Assembly (NCBI RefSeq): GCF_002155975.1
Contig: NZ_MUMI01000089.1
Span: 1 to 35,109 of the forward strand
Length of the DNA stretch: 35,109 bases
Source: Amycolatopsis kentuckyensis
GTDB lineage: Bacteria > Actinomycetota > Actinomycetes > Mycobacteriales > Pseudonocardiaceae
Reading direction: 5' to 3'
The position numbers and the translations under genes were made by a program. Numbering within the stretch: the first letter of the stretch is position 1; the number at the start of each line of letters is the position of its first letter. The notes under the pieces were generated by a model. The model searched no databases. It was not told the origin of the DNA and worked only from the letters and a program-made list of their open reading frames with translations. Of the stretch, positions 31,285 through 35,109 are shown piece after piece.

Positions 31285-31319
31285 TCCGCGCGCCCCCGGG
31301 GCGACCGGGGGCGCGCGGA
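31285..31319 (+). terminator. Terminator after the DUF6159-like gene, 15-bp perfect stem
   Basis: TCCGCGCGCCCCCGG (31285-31299) pairs perfectly with CCGGGGGCGCGCGGA (31305-31319) across GGCGA. It separates the membrane-protein gene from pheST. Confidence 0.88.
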
Positions 31320-31332
31320 GCCGATCCCATAG

Positions 31333-32471
<1,139 letters not shown>

Positions 32472-32472
<1 letters not shown>

Positions 32473-35039
32473 TGCGAGTTCCAGTCAGCTGGCTGACCGA
32501 ACACCTCGATCTCAACGAGGAGGTCACGCCGCAGGACCTGGCCGACGCGTTCGTCCGGATCGGCATCGAGGTCGACGACCTGCGCGAGCTCGGTCCCGTG
32601 ACCGGCCCGCTGGTCGTCGGCCGGGTCGCCGAGATCGAGGAGCTCACCGAGTTCAAGAAGCCGGTCCGCTTCTGCCGCGTCGACGTCGGCGAGCCCGCCG
32701 ACGAAGCCGAGGAGCTCGACGACGAAGAACTCGACGACGAGGACGACGACGAAGCCGGCGAGTTCGACGAGGGCCCGCACGGCATCAAGACCCGCGGCAT
32801 CATCTGCGGCGCGCGCAACTTCGTCGAGGGCGACCTGGTCGTCGTCGCGCTGCCGGGCGCTGTCCTGCCGGGCGACTTCGCCATCGCCGCCCGCAAGACC
32901 TACGGCCGGATCAGCGACGGCATGATCTGCTCGGCGCGCGAACTCGGCCTCGGCGACGACCACACCGGCATCCTCGTGCTGCCGCCGGGCACCGCGAGCC
33001 CGGGCGACGACGCGAGCGAGCTGCTCGGCCTCGACGACTCGGTGATCGAGCTCGCCCCGACCCCGGACCGCGGCTACGCGCTGTCGATCCGCGGGCTCGC
33101 CCGCGAGCTGTCGAACGCGCTCGACGTGCCCTTCGGCGACCCGGCGCTGCTGGAGGTCCCGGCGGCCGAGGGCGACGCCTGGCCGGTCCGCGTCGAGGAC
33201 CCGGAAGGCTGCCCGCGGTTCGTGCTGCGCCGGGTCACCGGCCTGGACGCGACCGCGCCGACCCCGTGGCGGATGCGCCGTCGGCTGATGCTGGCCGGCA
33301 TCCGGTCGATTTCGCTGGCCGTCGACGTCACCAACTACGTGATGCTCGAGCTGGGGCACCCGCTGCACGCGTTCGCCACCAAGGCCATCCAGGGCGATCT
33401 GGTGGTGCGCCGGGCGAAGCCGGGCGAGAAACTGACCACTTTGGACGACGTCGAGCGCACGCTCGACCCGGACGACGTGATCATCGCCGACGACAGCGGC
33501 GTCATCTCCCTCGCGGGCACGATGGGCGGCGCGAGCACCGAGATCACGCCGGAGAGCACGGACGTGCTGCTCGAGGCGGCGCACTGGAACCCGGCGGCGA
33601 TCAGCCGCACCGCGCGGCGGCACAAGCTGTTCTCCGAGGCCGCCAAGCGTTTCGAGCGGTTCACCGACCCGCAGCTGTGCGCGGCGGCGGTCGAGCTGGC
33701 CGCCCGGCTGCTGCGCCAGTACGGCGACGCCGCCATCCAGCCCGGCCGCACCGACGAGGGCGCGGTCGAGCCGAACCCGGCGGTCGTCATGCCGATCAAC
33801 CTGCCCGACAAGGTCGCGGGCGTGAACTACCAGCGCGGCGTGACGGTCCGCCGGCTCACCCAGATCGGCTGCAAGGTCTCGGTCGGCACGGGCGACGACG
33901 GAACGGGCCTGGTCACGGCCATCCCCCCGAGCTGGCGCGGCGACCTCCGCCAGCCGGCCGACCTCGTCGAAGAGGTGCTGCGGCTCGAGGGCTACGACAG
34001 CATCCCGTCGACGCTGCCGGCGGCCCCGGCCGGCCGCGGCCTGACCGACGGCCAGCGGCGGGTCCGGAGCGTCTCCCGGGCGCTGGCCGAGGCGGGCTAC
34101 GTCGAGGTGCGCCCGTTCCCGTTCGTCAGCGACGCGGTGTGGGACGCGTTCGGCCTCCCGGCCGACGACGTTCGCCGCAACGCGCTGGTCATCCGCAACC
34201 CGCTGGAGGCCGATCGCAACCGCCTGGCGACGACGTTGCTGCCGGGCCTGCTGGACACGTTGCAGCGCAACGTGTCCCGCGGGATGAAGGACGTGTCGCT
34301 GTACCACGTCGGCCAGGTGGTGCTCCCGGCCCCGAACCCGCTGAAGGTCCCGGACCTGGGCGTCGACCGCCGTCCCTCGGACGAGGAACTGGCCGTGCTG
34401 GAGGCCGCGGTGCCGCAGCAGCCGCTGCACGTCGCGGTGGTCCTCGCCGGCAACCGCCGCCGCGCGGGCTGGTGGGGCGCGGGCGAGCCGGCGAACTGGG
34501 CCGACGCGGTCCAGGCGGCCCGCACGATCGCGGAGGCGGCCGGCGTCGAGCTGACGGTCCAGGCGGCCGACCTCCCGCCGTGGCACCCGGGCCGCTGCGC
34601 CCAGCTCCGGGTCGGCGACTGGCCGGTCGGCCACGCGGGCGAGCTGCACCCGAAGGTGGTCGAGGCCCTCGGCCTGCCGCCGCGCACGGTGGCGATGGAG
34701 CTGGACCTCGACGCGATCCCGCTGCCGGACTCCCGCCCGGCACCGAGCGTCTCGGGCTACCCGCCGGTGCTCCTGGACGTCGCCCTGGTGGCGGCGGCGG
34801 AGGTCCCGTCGGCAGACCTGGCGGAGGTCCTGCGAAGCGGGGCGGGCGAGCTGCTGGAGGACATCACCCTGTTCGACGCCTACACGGGCGAGCAGGTCGG
34901 CGAGGGCAAGCGATCCCTGGCGTACAAGCTCCGTTTCCGCGCCCCGGACCGCACGCTGACGGTCGACGAGGCCACCAAGGCCCGCGACGCGGCAGTGGCC
35001 GCAGCGGGCGAGCGCTACAACGCAACCCTCCGCGCCTGA
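32472..35039 (+). CDS. pheT: Phenylalanyl-tRNA synthetase beta subunit
   Basis: The 855-residue beta subunit binds tRNA and edits mischarged Tyr-tRNA. It begins VRVPVSWLTEHLDLNEEVTP (GTG start, TAGTG overlap with pheS). Domains in order are the N-terminal OB-fold tRNA-binding domain (to about 185), the B3/B4 editing region (RRVTGLDATAPTPWRMRRRL, LAVDVTNYVMLELGHPLHAF), B5 (RLTQIGCKV), the catalytic-like core (RPFPFVSDAVWDAFGLP), and the C-terminal ferredoxin-like anticodon-binding domain (LRFRAPDRTLTVDEATKARD). An unusual insertion at residues 77-100, with 18 of 24 residues Asp or Glu, splits the OB-fold. Confidence 0.97.
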
Positions 35040-35047
35040 CGGACACC

Positions 35048-35083
35048 CCGGCCCCTCCTAGCCCACCAGGCAGGAGGGGCCGG
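35048..35083 (+). terminator. Terminator of pheST
   Basis: CCGGCCCCTCCT (35048-35059) pairs perfectly with AGGAGGGGCCGG (35072-35083) across a 12-base loop, nine bases after the pheT stop. Confidence 0.85.
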
Positions 35084-35109
35084 CCTCACCACCCCGCCCG
35101 CCTCGCGCC

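Overview
The window is very GC-rich, uses GTG and TTG starts freely, and packs genes into overlapping ATGA/GTGA/TGATG junctions. The protein families (SigL/RslA, DUF1844 beside infC, Erm, DasABC-like transport, a TGGTCTAGACCA site) point to a filamentous actinomycete. A pseudonocardial genus such as Amycolatopsis is my inference; no rRNA or other species marker is present.

Layout. 1-1344 is the 3' end of uvrA. 1348-4453 holds a fibronectin-like lipoprotein, a secreted-repeat lipoprotein preceded by a SigL-type promoter, and a sigL-rslA-SRPBCC operon. A 174-bp inverted array of eight 21-bp units then supplies the stop codons of two convergent genes. 4612-6530 is an MFS drug exporter with a divergent HxlR regulator. 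6632-10371 is dctA with a divergent DcuS/DcuR-type two-component system. 10372-10848 carries a decayed reverse-strand gene bracketed by a repeat of the response regulator's 3' end. 10941-12689 is a secreted M64 peptidase. 12719-13636 is an Erm rRNA methyltransferase with a probable leaderless 19-codon leader peptide and alternative hairpins.

13633-25788 is the most interesting part. On the reverse strand eight tightly packed genes read: fold-III PLP ammonia-lyase/deaminase, N-acyl-D-amino-acid deacylase, GntP-type aldonate permease, (dre-like DasR site), Tat-exported lactonase, sugar-binding lipoprotein, two CUT1 permeases, cytoplasmic GH20 hexosaminidase. Divergently on the forward strand lie a KDG-kinase-like PfkB sugar kinase, an IclR regulator and a RidA protein. 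Together they fit a complete route for oxidised chitin: lactone opening outside, uptake of chitooligosaccharide and aldonic acid, hydrolysis to N-acetylglucosaminate, deacetylation, dehydration/deamination to 2-keto-3-deoxygluconate, and phosphorylation. This assignment is inferred from gene content.

25804-27440 is an ACC deaminase with its GntR regulator, whose start codon lies inside a perfect 20-bp palindrome. 27705-35039 returns to core genes: DUF1844, infC (ATC start), rpmI, rplT, a SpoU methyltransferase with no canonical start codon, a DUF6159-like membrane protein, pheS and pheT (with an acidic insertion). uvrA and infC-rpmI-rplT-pheST are close neighbours in mycobacteria, so the roughly 26 kb between them here looks like accessory content placed between core blocks. 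No tRNA, rRNA, CRISPR or recognisable insertion sequence was seen.
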